DNA of 64,000 nt from Pseudovibrio sp. Tun.PSC04-5.I4 (GCF_900104145.1 NZ_FNLB01000007.1:124001-188000), one strand, 5' to 3'; counted from the first letter of the stretch, positions 44,838-54,015 are shown. Made by a program: numbers and translations. Notes: generated by a model not told the origin, from the letters alone.

Positions 44838-46171
44838 GATCTCCCCCAACCCTTCTGAATAATTGCCTCTATCTCCGCATTAACGGCATTAAGAGATTCA
44901 GCGGCGCGGTCGTAGGTTTTTCCGTTGAATTTAGCGCGCTCGGCCTCGTAAACTGTCTGCTGATAAGTCCCTGCTTCCGTGATTGCAGAGCTGCGAACCA
45001 GAACATTGGTGAGCACGTTCGACAGCTGGCTACGTAGCATGGCAACAACTTGCGCTTCTGGAGCGCTTGTTGTGTCATGGCGCGTAACCAAATAATGCAA
45101 GGTCTTATCTGTGAGGTACTCCGCACCCAAAGATCTTCTCACTGCATTTTCAAGGTCGCTTTGGTGTTGTTGAAATGAAGCCAAGTACTGAGCCATACTC
45201 TCACAATCAAGCCAATGCGGATGAATTGTTACCAAGAGATGGTTTGCGGCGAAAATGGCAGCGTTTGAGAGATAGCCGAGGTTTGGCGCGGTATCACAGA
45301 CGACAATATCATAGTCATCTGCCACATCAGTGAGCGCCATCTGCAACCGCATAAAATAAAACTTTTCAACGGTACTTGCTGTCAATTGCTTAGCAAGCTC
45401 TTGTTGTGTCGCCTGAATTTTCTCAAACTGATCATTGTTCAAATTTGGAGATTTAAGCCGAATATTTATTTGCTCAAGCTCTTCCGCTATTTGTCTCTCT
45501 ATAAGCTTAGCTTCAGTTGCCACGCGCGGAGCATCATACTCCCAGTCTGAAACCCATCGACCTGAAGGCACCAGATCAATGTTTTCAAAATAAGTTTTTT
45601 GCGCGACTTCAGACAGACTTAGTGGATTGTCATAACGAAGGGCTGCATAGAGGCTTTCATCTTCCTCAAGATATTCAGGGACCTTCCCAAAAATACTCGA
45701 AGCTGAGGCCTGAGGATCGAGATCAAGCATCAGAACTCGATACCCTTTAAGAGCCGCATATTGAGCAAAATGCGCAGAAGTCGTAGATTTCGCAGATCCG
45801 CCTTTAAAGTTCACAGCAGCAACTACTGCTAAGCCTTCGTTTTCCCGACGAACTGGATCGTAGGAAAAGCCCTTTTCAGTTTCCCAACCGGCCTTTACAG
45901 CAAGATGCTTTCTGATTTGATTGATCTGACTAAGACTATAATTTCGTGAATTCGCTTTTCCATGTCGAATGAGTTCCAAATTGATCTCTTCGGCTGTCAT
46001 AGCAAGGTAACGAGTTGTAACGCCTACCAAATTCGCGGCTTCGCTTGCAGAAAACAATCGAAGAGATTTCTTGGCTTGAGGAGGAAAGTGGATACTGGAA
46101 GTCGCTTCAATGGTAGCAGCTAAGCTGTTATAATCTTCTGCAACCTGCTTGGAGATTTCTGAAATTGTCAT
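44834..46171 (-). CDS. repA: RepA partition ATPase (ParA family)
   Basis: 445 residues. An N-terminal HTH-like domain (FSASEAANLVGVTTRYLAMT) precedes the deviant Walker A FKGGSAKSTTSAHFAQYAAL, followed by VLMLDLDPQASASSIFG and the switch DYDIVVCDTAPNLGYLSNAA. As in other repABC plasmids it should partition plasmid copies and repress the operon with RepB. It is the first gene of repABC, transcribed leftwards. Confidence 0.94.
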   Translation of the reverse strand: MTISEISKQVAEDYNSLAATIEATSSIHFPPQAKKSLRLFSASEAANLVGVTTRYLAMTAEEINLELIRHGKANSRNYSLSQINQIRKHLAVKAGWETEKGFSYDPVRRENEGLAVVAAVNFKGGSAKSTTSAHFAQYAALKGYRVLMLDLDPQASASSIFGKVPEYLEEDESLYAALRYDNPLSLSEVAQKTYFENIDLVPSGRWVSDWEYDAPRVATEAKLIERQIAEELEQINIRLKSPNLNNDQFEKIQATQQELAKQLTASTVEKFYFMRLQMALTDVADDYDIVVCDTAPNLGYLSNAAIFAANHLLVTIHPHWLDCESMAQYLASFQQHQSDLENAVRRSLGAEYLTDKTLHYLVTRHDTTSAPEAQVVAMLRSQLSNVLTNVLVRSSAITEAGTYQQTVYEAERAKFNGKTYDRAAESLNAVNAEIEAIIQKGWGRS

Positions 46172-46178
46172 TTATCTC

Positions 46179-46218
46179 ATTTCCACCATATACCAAAAAT
46201 GCACGAAATAGTGGAAAT
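46179..46218. promoter_or_regulatory. Candidate RepA operator upstream of repA
   Basis: Inverted arms ATTTCCAC (46179-46186) and GTGGAAAT (46211-46218) flank a 24-bp interval just before the repA start. A second weak palindrome GTTAACGTAAATTAAC at 46259-46274 resembles a repABC parS (GTTN4GCN4AAC) but has TA at its centre. Confidence 0.4.
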
Positions 46219-46529
46219 AGAAATATGCAGAGAACCCGATTCTGTCAATTTGTTTTTGGTTAACGTAAATTAACAAATGTCCGATCCATTTTGCACTCAG
46301 CCGGAACCGACCACTTTTGGAGCTTCGGGCCAGCTGGGCTTTTTAGGAGAGTACAACAAAGCGTGGGGCAATTAGAGGTTTGTTCAGGATACGTGTAATT
46401 TTTTCCGAATATGCATTAGGCTCGCTCTACCGTCCAGTAAAACCTATGGTTTTTTGAACTGAGCCCGTAGAGCGCTAATTTGCAAATCTCCTTAAGGTTT
46501 CAGTTCAGAAAAGTAGTTTCCTCAATCAA

Positions 46530-46764
46530 GGCCCAGTTCCCACGAACGTGTATTTTCGGCAGGATTTGTCAGCCTGCTTCAAAATGTTCCGAAACTTAAG
46601 AAAAACGGAACAAAAATCTAGTCCTTTTCATTCAAAAGCTTACTTGTTCCATAAAACAGCACCGAAACACGTGATCTTGCTACGAAATAATGCCTTACAA
46701 TATCAGAGCTTTAGGGGGCTTCTAAAAAATCCTGCCACTTTTGCATCTTCGTGGGAACTGGGCC
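46530..46764. repeat. Possible MITE with 17-bp perfect terminal inverted repeats
   Basis: GGCCCAGTTCCCACGAA (46530-46546) and TTCGTGGGAACTGGGCC (46748-46764) are perfect inverted repeats. Inside them the inverted pairing continues with GGCAGGATTT on both sides, giving ~38-bp imperfect ends. The 235-bp unit has no transposase. The 77-codon plus-strand frame inside is not recognised. No target duplication was seen. Confidence 0.5.
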
Positions 46765-46939
46765 AGCGCCAGAAATCATAACCGCATAGATGCCCTAAAC
46801 TTAAATCTGGAACATATAGTTTTTGATTGGCAGCATGCTTTCGCACAAGCTTTTTCAGAAGCCGTTTTCAGCGGCTCTTCCGCTGTTAGTTAGTATTTGA
46901 AGTACGGCTCGTTAGAGCTGTGCCACATAAGGTTTATTA

Positions 46940-47025
46940 CAAGAGTTTCTAAGTGTGAATGTGTTGTATTAGGTATGTGGCAGTCATTTTTGTCACCCTC
47001 GCATGACACTTTTTGTTTTTAGATT
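46940..47025 (-). pseudogene. Relic of a second repC gene (internal segment)
   Basis: About 80 bp matches the middle of repC (42857-42930). The minus frame reads CEGDKNDCHIPNTTHSHLET beside CLGDKNGAAISNTTHPHIKK of repC, and NLKTKSV beside LQLETKL in a shifted frame. DNA similarity is high on both sides of a ~1-base shift. It lies outside the cassette and does not extend to a full gene. Confidence 0.6.
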
Positions 47026-47064
47026 AAGTTTGGGCATCCACACAAACCCTACAAAGAGGTAACA

Positions 47065-47408
47065 CTATTCGTTAACGAGGTGATTGTTCCCAGTATTCAA
47101 CGCCTCTTCAATCTTTGCTTCCAGAACCTCCCGGTTCGTCGTTCCTGCGTAGGTTTTGTGGCTTACAAAATCGGTTTGAAGTTCACCCTCAAGTTGTGCC
47201 CGACAAGCAGATCAAAACCTTCCGCACGGTTTTCTTTCGATTTCATAATTATCGAGCAGCCTTGTTGAGCAGGCCCTGCAATCGCTGGCCATCTGCTGAA
47301 GATACCACAGAAAAATCATACTGCTTCGCGGTTCCTGGATTCATGAGTATTCCAGTCCAGCCTAAGACCTCAAAGAGATGACTCAGGTTTTTTAGACAGG
47401 TAGTATAA
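47065..47408 (-). pseudogene. Decayed unknown gene(s) upstream of repABC
   Basis: Two coding-like minus frames: STYTTCLKNLSHLFEVLGWT with DGQRLQGLLNKAAR to a stop at 47249, and ACRAQLEGELQTDFVSHKTY with NREVLEAKIEEALNTGNNHL to a TAG at 47065, the latter preceded by an in-frame TGA. An IS3 end at ~47409 cuts the 5' side. Family unknown. Confidence 0.4.
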
Positions 47409-47527
47409 GTGGATTTAGCTCCTGAAACTGGCATGATGCGACCAACAGGAGAACACCATGAGCAGACGTCCCCGTCGGAACCATAGGCCGGCTTTTAAAG
47501 CGAAAGTGGCGCTTGCTGCTATTCGCG
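47409..47527 (+). pseudogene. IS3-family left end and orfA start, cut by IS256
   Basis: It begins near a TGGATTTAGCTCCTGAAACTGG end and encodes MSRRPRRNHRPAFKAKVALA from 47458. The IS256 repeat starts at 47528 and interrupts it. Nothing of the rest of the element was found beyond the IS256. Confidence 0.7.
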
Positions 47528-48910
47528 GAGCTAACCGCAAAAGTTGGTGATGGGTTTCACGCGGCGTGATTTTGGTTTGCATCACTCTCGATGCCATTTT
47601 TGAAGATGACACCCTGTATTATCTTAGGCAATTGATTTTTGCCTCTCAATTTCTGCCAGCGCTTCTCCGCTGCCTTGATCAGCATGAAGACCATTGGCAT
47701 TGCAGTATCCCGGGAGAGGCAGTTCTTGGTCTGCCTTGTTCTGTGGCGCACAGTCGCAAAGGTTGATTCAATTGGATTGGTGGTTCTGATATGCCCCCAA
47801 TGCTCAGCAGGAAAGTCATAAAAAGCCAACAGTTCGATCCTATCCTTGGCAAGGCATTGCGTGGCTTTGGGGTATTTGGCCTCAAATTTCTCTATGAAAA
47901 GATCAAAAGCCGTCTCAGCATCTACGCGGTTCTCTGCCATCCAGATATCCTGTAGATCTTTCTTTGCTTTGGCCTGCAAGGATTTAGGCATTTTGCTTAA
48001 GACATTCATTGTCTTGTGGACCCAGCAGCGTTGAGCTTTTGTTGTGCTAAAGACTTCCCGCAATGCCGCCCAGAAACCCAGAGCACCATCACCGACAGCC
48101 AACTTCGGTTCGATCTGCAAGCCGCGAGCTTTGAGAGCAAGCAGTAGCTCCCGCCAGCTCTGAGTATCTTCCCGGTAGCCATCATCAAAGCCAATCAGCT
48201 CTTTCTTGCCTTCCGGTGTTGCCCCGATCAACACCAGAATACAGCGACTTTCCCGTTCTCCCCGGGCTTTCAGATAGATGCCATCTGCCCACATATAAAC
48301 GTAGTTGCGCGCTGACAGGTCTCTGGTTTTCCACTCTTCCCATAAAGATCGCCAGCTTTTGACAAGGCCGCGGATGACATCCGGTGAAAGGTTGGGGGCA
48401 TCAACACCCAACAAAGCACTCAAAGCTTGCTGAACATTATTGGTAGAAACCCCACGCAAATAGAGCGCTGGGATCAATTCATCAAGACTGGTTGAACGGC
48501 GCAGATAATTAGGTAACAGATTGGAATGGTAATGAATTTTCTCTTCTGCATTCTCATCTCGATCCCGGATCCGAGGTTTGCTGACCGTGACTGGCCCAAC
48601 GCCAGTCTGGACCTGTCGCTCTGGCAAATGCCCATGCCGAACCACCCGCTGACGGCCATCTGGTAATTTTAAGTCCGAGTAAAGCGAAAGCACGCTCATG
48701 ACTTCACTCTCAATGGCCGCTCGCAAAAGTTGCTGTGCACCCGAACGCAAAACTTCCGTAAGTGCATCTTGAAATTCCCCTGGCTGCACAAGCGGGATAA
48801 CACTATCATCTGTCATAGGCGTATCAGCTCCTCTGGAGTCAAAAGCAAGCCTCAATCACTTGCTATGATACGCCGCAATTCACTCCGTCACCAAGATTCA
48901 CCGTTAGCTC
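47528..48910 (-). mobile_element. IS256-family element, copy B (1383 bp)
   Basis: Ends GAGCTAACCGCAAAAGTTGG at 47528 and ...ACCGTTAGCTC to 48910. Same length as copy A. Neighbouring bases do not form a duplication. Confidence 0.88.
47557..48816 (-). CDS. IS256-family transposase
   Basis: 419 residues from the ATG at 48816 (MTDDSVIPLVQPGEFQDALT). It has the same motif set as copy A (YVYMWADGIYLKARGERESR, LAVGDGALGFWAALREVFS, GHIRTTNPIESTFATVRHRT) and differs at scattered residues, so it is a diverged rather than newly duplicated copy. Confidence 0.92.
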   Translation of the reverse strand: MTDDSVIPLVQPGEFQDALTEVLRSGAQQLLRAAIESEVMSVLSLYSDLKLPDGRQRVVRHGHLPERQVQTGVGPVTVSKPRIRDRDENAEEKIHYHSNLLPNYLRRSTSLDELIPALYLRGVSTNNVQQALSALLGVDAPNLSPDVIRGLVKSWRSLWEEWKTRDLSARNYVYMWADGIYLKARGERESRCILVLIGATPEGKKELIGFDDGYREDTQSWRELLLALKARGLQIEPKLAVGDGALGFWAALREVFSTTKAQRCWVHKTMNVLSKMPKSLQAKAKKDLQDIWMAENRVDAETAFDLFIEKFEAKYPKATQCLAKDRIELLAFYDFPAEHWGHIRTTNPIESTFATVRHRTRQTKNCLSRDTAMPMVFMLIKAAEKRWQKLRGKNQLPKIIQGVIFKNGIESDANQNHAA

Positions 48911-49170
48911 TAAAGGTTCCGGTGGCAGAGGGCCAGGATGAGGATTTAGACAAAGAACTCTTTGAACTTCTGTGTTCGCGATATGGCTTAAAGAAGGAAA
49001 ACTACGGCGAGATATTTAGTGATGGGGAAGAGCGTTTCCGCATTGCTGGCCTGGATACTAGGCGTCCCAAATACCCGATCTCAGCGAAACGGATCTCTGA
49101 TGGGCGACTATTTAAGTTCTCGCCCGAACAGGTTCGCGTGCTGCTTCAATCAATCGCTAAAGTTCGCTGA
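48911..49170 (+). pseudogene. Unknown protein, 5' end removed by IS256
   Basis: From the IS256 end the frame continues KVPVAEGQDEDLDKELFELL, CSRYGLKKENYGEIFSDGEE and RFRIAGLDTRRPKYPISAKR to a stop at 49170. It is coding-like, with no family recognised and no start codon left. Confidence 0.5.
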
Positions 49171-49212
49171 TTGTTCCTCAAGATGGCCAAATATGCATGT
49201 GTGGATGCTCCC

Positions 49213-49452
49213 GGTTTTGCAAGTGCCAATTTACTATCTGGAACAGGTTGATCAGGTGCAGTCATGTGTAAGGCCTCTGGATGTAGATGAACACCTACGG
49301 GCCGGTATGGAATACGCAAGAATAAGGTCCTAATCAGCTATGCGAACTCTGAGGTTCGATGCATATTTGCGGTTTACCTTCACTCGGTATTGGTGATCGT
49401 TGTTCCTTACAGCTTTTGACCTTCTTGCATTGCCCTTGACTAGTCTTGATTC
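49213..49452. other. Noncoding 3' end of the IS1111-type element, likely bridge RNA region
   Basis: 240 bp downstream of the transposase stop without a gene. In IS1111-type elements the noncoding end next to the 3' side encodes a guide (bridge) RNA with target- and donor-binding loops. The position and size fit; the secondary structure was not folded here. Confidence 0.4.
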
Positions 49453-50484
49453 CTAGCAGGCAATTCGTTGCGGTTGCTCTATGTAATCCTGTTCCTTCAC
49501 AATCATTGCCCACAGGGCCCGTGCCATTTTATTGGCGATGGCTACAGCCGCCACAAGTCGGGGTTTTCGATCCAAAAGAGCCTCAAGCCACTTGTTTCGA
49601 AGCTTTCCAGGTCGAAGCGTGGCGTTGATCAGGGACATGGCACCATTGATCAGAAGCCTTCGGATATCTTGCTGTCCCATCTTCGAAATTCTTCCTAAGC
49701 GCGCCTTGCCTCCGGTTGAATGTTGTTTGGGAACCAAGCCCAACCAGCTCGCAAAATCACGCCCGGACCCAAAGCTGTCCAACGACGGCGCAAATGCCTG
49801 AATGGCAGCAGCGGTCATGGGACCGACACCTGGCATCGTTTGTAAGCGTTTCGTCAACCGGTCCTGTCGAGTTCTGAGTTTTATCTTCTTCTCAAGCACT
49901 GTGATTTTGGTCGTACACTCCGCTATGCCCGCAACATAGAGACCCATGATCTCCAAAACATCATCGGGTAAAGATGTTTTTGCAGAATGGGCTGCTGCGA
50001 TAAGTGCTTTAAATGCCTCGGTTCCTTTTGCTGAAACAATACCGAATTCAGCCAGATGTGCCCTTAAGGAATTCATTAATTGAGTGCGCTGTCGAACCAG
50101 TAGATCACGGCTCCTGAATACCGTTCCCAATCCCTGCTGGTCTGCAGATTTCACAGCGACAAACCGCATCGTGGGACGTACTGCCGCTTCGGCAATGGCT
50201 TCAGCATCATTGGTATCGTTCTTCTGCCGTTTCACAAATGGCTTAACGTAGACAGGTGGAATTAATTTCACTTCATGTCCGAGCTTGGCTATCTCCCGGC
50301 CCCAGAAGTGAGCAGTCGCGCACGCTTCCATTGCCACTGTGCATTTATCCCATTTTGAAAGAAATTCGAGAACTCTGCTGCGGCTAAGCTTTTTCCGGAA
50401 AATGACGGTTCCGTCCCTCCCAGCACCGTGCAAATGAAAAACTGTTTTAGCCAGATCAATCCCGATAAAATGAACCTCACCCAT
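49453..50484 (-). CDS. IS110-family transposase (IS1111 subgroup, DEDD type)
   Basis: 343 residues from MGEVHFIGIDLAKTVFHLHG (ATG at 50484). The RuvC-like DEDD N-terminal domain has GIDLAKTVFHLHG, ATAHFWGREIAKLGHEVKLI and KRQKNDTNDAEAIAEAAVRP. The C-terminal transposase_20 domain has MPGVGPMTAAAIQAFAPSLD and the conserved Ser in STGGKARLGRISKMG. It appears complete. Confidence 0.93.
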   Translation of the reverse strand: MGEVHFIGIDLAKTVFHLHGAGRDGTVIFRKKLSRSRVLEFLSKWDKCTVAMEACATAHFWGREIAKLGHEVKLIPPVYVKPFVKRQKNDTNDAEAIAEAAVRPTMRFVAVKSADQQGLGTVFRSRDLLVRQRTQLMNSLRAHLAEFGIVSAKGTEAFKALIAAAHSAKTSLPDDVLEIMGLYVAGIAECTTKITVLEKKIKLRTRQDRLTKRLQTMPGVGPMTAAAIQAFAPSLDSFGSGRDFASWLGLVPKQHSTGGKARLGRISKMGQQDIRRLLINGAMSLINATLRPGKLRNKWLEALLDRKPRLVAAVAIANKMARALWAMIVKEQDYIEQPQRIAC

Positions 50485-50608
50485 GAGATCCCCCTTCCTT
50501 GCTGACGTCATCAACATCACTATGGCATGCTTAGATGCCCGGTAGAGGGAGCATCCACTCCATCAGCTATGTGCCCATTGGGCCCGTAGGGGTGGGGCAT
50601 CCAACCCA

Positions 50609-50820
50609 TCAACGCCGATCGCCGGCCATATCCATAAACAGCCGTATTTCGTGCAGATCCTTGGCAAATCTGTAAGCCGTTGATCTGCCGATACCGAGCT
50701 ACTTGGAAGCCTGACCCGCAGTAAAACCACCCTCAATGAGCTTTTGCAGCGCCAAAACTGTCTCTTGTTCCAGCGCAGGGCGTCCTGAGCGAGTGGGTAC
50801 GCTGAACCCAACGAACTCAA
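50609..50820 (-). pseudogene. Serine recombinase C-terminal fragment
   Basis: The minus frame PTRSGRPALEQETVLALQKL with EGGFTAGQASK, a TAG stop, then LGIGRSTAYRFAKDL encodes the linker and HTH of a resolvase-type recombinase. It lacks the catalytic domain and carries a nonsense mutation. Confidence 0.65.
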
Positions 50821-50929
50821 GTTTTATAAAACAACAGATATCTGGGTAACGCAAATTAGTGTTCCTGTGAGATTATGCCGACTAAATCGATAAAACGTAC
50901 GCTCGTCCTTAATGTAAAGGACCACGGAA

Positions 50930-52609
50930 ATGGAGAGTTTCCAGATGGTTACCCCTGCAGAAAGTACAATGAAGGCCACGGATTTATTCGTCAAAGCACT
51001 GGAAACAGAGGGCGTAGACCATGTCTTTGGTGTTCCCGGTGAAGAAAATCTGGATTTTGTCGAATCCCTGAGAACCTCCAGCATCAAATTAATCCTCACC
51101 CGCCATGAACAAGGAGCTGCTTTCATGGCCGCCACGTATGGCAGGCTTACCGGAAAAGCTGGTGTCTGTCTGGCGACCTTGGGGCCCGGGGCAACCAACT
51201 TTGCAACACCGGCAGCTTATGCTCATCTGGGTGGATTTCCATTGATCATGATTACTGGTCAAAAGCCCATCAAGAAATCCAAACAAGGCCAATTCCAAAT
51301 CATCGACATCGTCAAGTTGTTCGAGCCAATTTGTAAGATGTCTAAGCAGATTGTCCATGGAGATACAATTCCGGCTTTGGTGAGGGAAGCTTTCCGTATT
51401 GCAGAGGAAGAAAGGCCGGGCGCCGTACTGCTGGAGCTTCCTGAAGATATCGCGGAAGAGTCATGCAGCTCAAGTGTGATTGAGCCACACCCACGTTATT
51501 ACGCAACTGCGGATGATCATGCTCTCTCTGATGCTGTCGGGCTCATCAAGAATGCCAAAATGCCGTTGGTTCTGATTGGAGCAGGGGCGAACAGAAAAAA
51601 TGTCCGAAGCGAAATTTCAGATTTCATCCATACCACCGGAATTCCGTTTTTTGATACGCAAATGGGCAAAGGTGTTGTTGATGAACGTTCCGACCTGTTT
51701 CTTGGCACAGCTGCTCTTTCAGACAATGATTATATGCATTGCGCAATCGACAGATCAGATTTGATCATCAATATCGGCCATGATGTTGTTGAAAAACCTC
51801 CATTTTTCATGGAGGTGGGCGGCAAAAAAGTCATCCATGTCAACTATAAGTCCGCGCAGGTTGATCAGGTCTATTTTCCGCAGGTGGAAGTCGTCGGGGA
51901 TCTGGGTAACTCGGTTACTCATCTGAAAAACAAGCTGGGCAATGACCTGAAGGTCGACATCAGCTACTTCCGAACAATTAAACGTGAAGTTGAAAAACAT
52001 CTTGCGCAAGGAATTGATGATCCAAGATACCCCATAACCCCCCAAAGGTTCGTGGCTGATACAAGACGCGTTATGGGCGAGAAGGACATCATTGCCCTCG
52101 ATAACGGGATCTATAAAATCTGGTATGCGCGAAACTATAAGGCATATCAGCCAAATACAGTTCTATTGGACAATGCCTTGGCCACTATGGGGGCTGGGCT
52201 GCCTTCTGCGATGATGGCCGCGTTTTTGAACCCTGAGCGCCGTGTCATGGCGATCTGTGGGGACGGCGGTTTCATGATGAACAGTCAAGAGATGGAGACT
52301 GCTGTCCGGTTGAAGCTCAATCTGGTTGTTACAGTACTGAACGACGGCTCATACGGTATGATCAGATGGAAGCAGGTCGCAGCAGGGTTCCAGGATTGGG
52401 GATTGAAGTTCTCCAACCCTGACTTTGTGAAATACGCCGAGTGCTATGGAGCGACGGGTCATCGTATAGGTGCAACGGATGATTTAGTGCCTACATTTGA
52501 AGCCGCTTTTCAGGCTGGCGGAGTACATCTGATTGATCTGCCTGTCGATTATTCTGAGAACCAAAAGGTTCTGGTAGATGAACTCAAAGCCAAGGTCTGC
52601 CTGTTATGA
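50930..52609 (+). CDS. ThDP-dependent acetolactate-synthase-like enzyme
   Basis: 559 residues of the AHAS/pyruvate-decarboxylase superfamily. The N-terminal ThDP Glu region is LILTRHEQGAAFMAATYGRL, then GPGATNFATPAAYAHLGGFP and a central domain with VLIGAGANRKNVRSEISDF. The C-terminal ThDP/Mg motif is ICGDGGFMMNSQEMETAVRL to VTVLNDGSYGMI. It resembles the large-subunit-only (catabolic, AlsS/CEAS-like) group, and no regulatory subunit gene is nearby. The start at 50930 has AAGG upstream; ATGs at 50945 and 50969 are alternatives. It overlaps an aldehyde dehydrogenase gene by 4 nt, so it probably makes an aldehyde that the partner oxidises. Substrate unknown; acetolactate itself is only one possibility. 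Confidence 0.85.
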   Translation: MESFQMVTPAESTMKATDLFVKALETEGVDHVFGVPGEENLDFVESLRTSSIKLILTRHEQGAAFMAATYGRLTGKAGVCLATLGPGATNFATPAAYAHLGGFPLIMITGQKPIKKSKQGQFQIIDIVKLFEPICKMSKQIVHGDTIPALVREAFRIAEEERPGAVLLELPEDIAEESCSSSVIEPHPRYYATADDHALSDAVGLIKNAKMPLVLIGAGANRKNVRSEISDFIHTTGIPFFDTQMGKGVVDERSDLFLGTAALSDNDYMHCAIDRSDLIINIGHDVVEKPPFFMEVGGKKVIHVNYKSAQVDQVYFPQVEVVGDLGNSVTHLKNKLGNDLKVDISYFRTIKREVEKHLAQGIDDPRYPITPQRFVADTRRVMGEKDIIALDNGIYKIWYARNYKAYQPNTVLLDNALATMGAGLPSAMMAAFLNPERRVMAICGDGGFMMNSQEMETAVRLKLNLVVTVLNDGSYGMIRWKQVAAGFQDWGLKFSNPDFVKYAECYGATGHRIGATDDLVPTFEAAFQAGGVHLIDLPVDYSENQKVLVDELKAKVCLL

Positions 52610-54015
52610 GTAATACAAATTCATTGAAGACTGATCGGGTCATAGAAGTCGTAAATCCTTTCGATCAGTTGGTTATTGGCAGTGTAGATCGAAAATCATG
52701 GGATGAAGTTGATGCATGTTTGTCGGTGGCGCATCAACTTCACATGCACCGGAAAAATTGGATACCTGTCTATCGGCGAATTGAAATATTGAAAAAAACC
52801 GCCACCATAATGCAATCGCGATTTGAAGAACTTGCGTATCAGATTGCAAATGAGGGAGGGAAACCCCTCATTGATGCACGTGTCGAGGTCTCACGGGCGA
52901 TTGATGGTGTAGAGTTGTGTGCTAGCAATATTATGAGTCTGGCTGGCAGAGAGATCCCGATGGATCTCACCGCTGCAGGAGCTGGTAGACTGGCATTTAC
53001 CAGCCGTGAGCCTATTGGAGTTGTGGTCGCCGTCTCGGCTTTCAACCACCCTCTCAATCTGATTGTACATCAGGTTGGCCCTGCTGTTGCTGCCGGATGC
53101 CCGGTATTAGTAAAACCGGCAGATGATACACCATTGTCCTGCCAATCATTCGTGAACATTCTTTATGAGGCGGGATTGGCCGAGGAATGGTGCTGCTTTG
53201 CACCTTGCGATACACCGACCGCCGAGAAGCTGGTGACTGATCCGCGGGTTGCGTTCTTTAGTTTTATCGGATCTGCCAAGGTCGGTTGGATGCTGCGCTC
53301 CAAGCTAGCGCAAGGAACCAGATGTGCTTTGGAGCATGGCGGGGCCGCACCTGTGATCATAGATGAAAATGCAGATATTGAGGAGATGATCCCAAAGCTT
53401 GTTAAGGGAGGATATTATCACTCCGGTCAGGTTTGTGTGTCCGTTCAAAGGATATATGCCCCAAAAAAAATTGCGGCAACTATCGGCCCGTTATTGGCTG
53501 AGGAAGTTTCCAAACTTGTAGTCGGGAACGCAGTTTATGAGGAAACCGAATGCGGTCCGCTCATAAGACCCCGGGAAGTCGACCGGGTATCAGATTGGGT
53601 TGAGGAAGCAAGACAAGCTGGTGCCAGCGTATTGGCTGGCGGGCAAAAACTAGGAGCAACAACATATGCGCCGACAGTGTTGCATCGTCCACCACTCGAC
53701 GTAAGCGTGTCTCAAAAAGAAATTTTTGGCCCTGTCGTTTGCATCTATGATTACGAAGCGATCGAAGATGCATTTACAATGGCAAACAGCCTCCCATTTG
53801 CTTTCCAAGCCTCAGTTTTTACCAGTAGTCTTGATACCGCCATGAACGCAATAAGGAACCTGGATGCAACAGCTGTGATGGTCAATGATCACACCGCCTT
53901 CCGTGTCGATTGGATGCCTTTTGCAGGGCGCAGGCAATCGGGTTATGGAACAGGCGGCATCGGCTACACAATGCACGACATGACCCACGACAAAATGGCA
54001 ATCATCAAACTCTGA
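52606..54015 (+). CDS. NAD(P)-dependent aldehyde dehydrogenase
   Basis: 469-residue ALDH. The coenzyme-binding region is SREPIGVVVAVSAFNHPLNL and PVLVKPADDTPLSCQ; the dinucleotide motif is FIGSAKVGWMLRS. The catalytic Glu is in CALEHGGAAPVIIDENA and the catalytic Cys in YYHSGQVCVSVQRIYAP, with KEIFGPVVCIYDYE downstream. The start overlaps the stop of the ThDP enzyme (ATGA), so both are made together. The succinate-semialdehyde/lactaldehyde/glycolaldehyde group of ALDH is closest by eye. Substrate is not deducible. Confidence 0.9.
   Translation: MSNTNSLKTDRVIEVVNPFDQLVIGSVDRKSWDEVDACLSVAHQLHMHRKNWIPVYRRIEILKKTATIMQSRFEELAYQIANEGGKPLIDARVEVSRAIDGVELCASNIMSLAGREIPMDLTAAGAGRLAFTSREPIGVVVAVSAFNHPLNLIVHQVGPAVAAGCPVLVKPADDTPLSCQSFVNILYEAGLAEEWCCFAPCDTPTAEKLVTDPRVAFFSFIGSAKVGWMLRSKLAQGTRCALEHGGAAPVIIDENADIEEMIPKLVKGGYYHSGQVCVSVQRIYAPKKIAATIGPLLAEEVSKLVVGNAVYEETECGPLIRPREVDRVSDWVEEARQAGASVLAGGQKLGATTYAPTVLHRPPLDVSVSQKEIFGPVVCIYDYEAIEDAFTMANSLPFAFQASVFTSSLDTAMNAIRNLDATAVMVNDHTAFRVDWMPFAGRRQSGYGTGGIGYTMHDMTHDKMAIIKL

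Larger units (their letters stand above)
49201..50558 (-). mobile_element. IS110-family element, IS1111 subgroup
   Basis: GTGGATGCTCCC (49201-49212) and GGGAGCATCCAC (50547-50558) are perfect 12-bp subterminal inverted repeats, a hallmark of the IS1111 subgroup and absent in other IS110 elements. The transposase lies near the right (5') end with a ~240-bp noncoding 3' segment. Outer ends may extend a few bases beyond these repeats. Confidence 0.82.

Noticed and set aside
46423..46474. Inverted arms CGCTCTAC / GTAGAGCG upstream of the MITE
   Set aside because: Eight-base arms with a long interval and no link to a gene; can occur by chance.
46548..46781. 77-codon plus-strand frame inside the inverted-repeat unit
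   Set aside because: No ribosome-binding site or family; the coding potential comes from the repeat ends. Reported only as part of the element.
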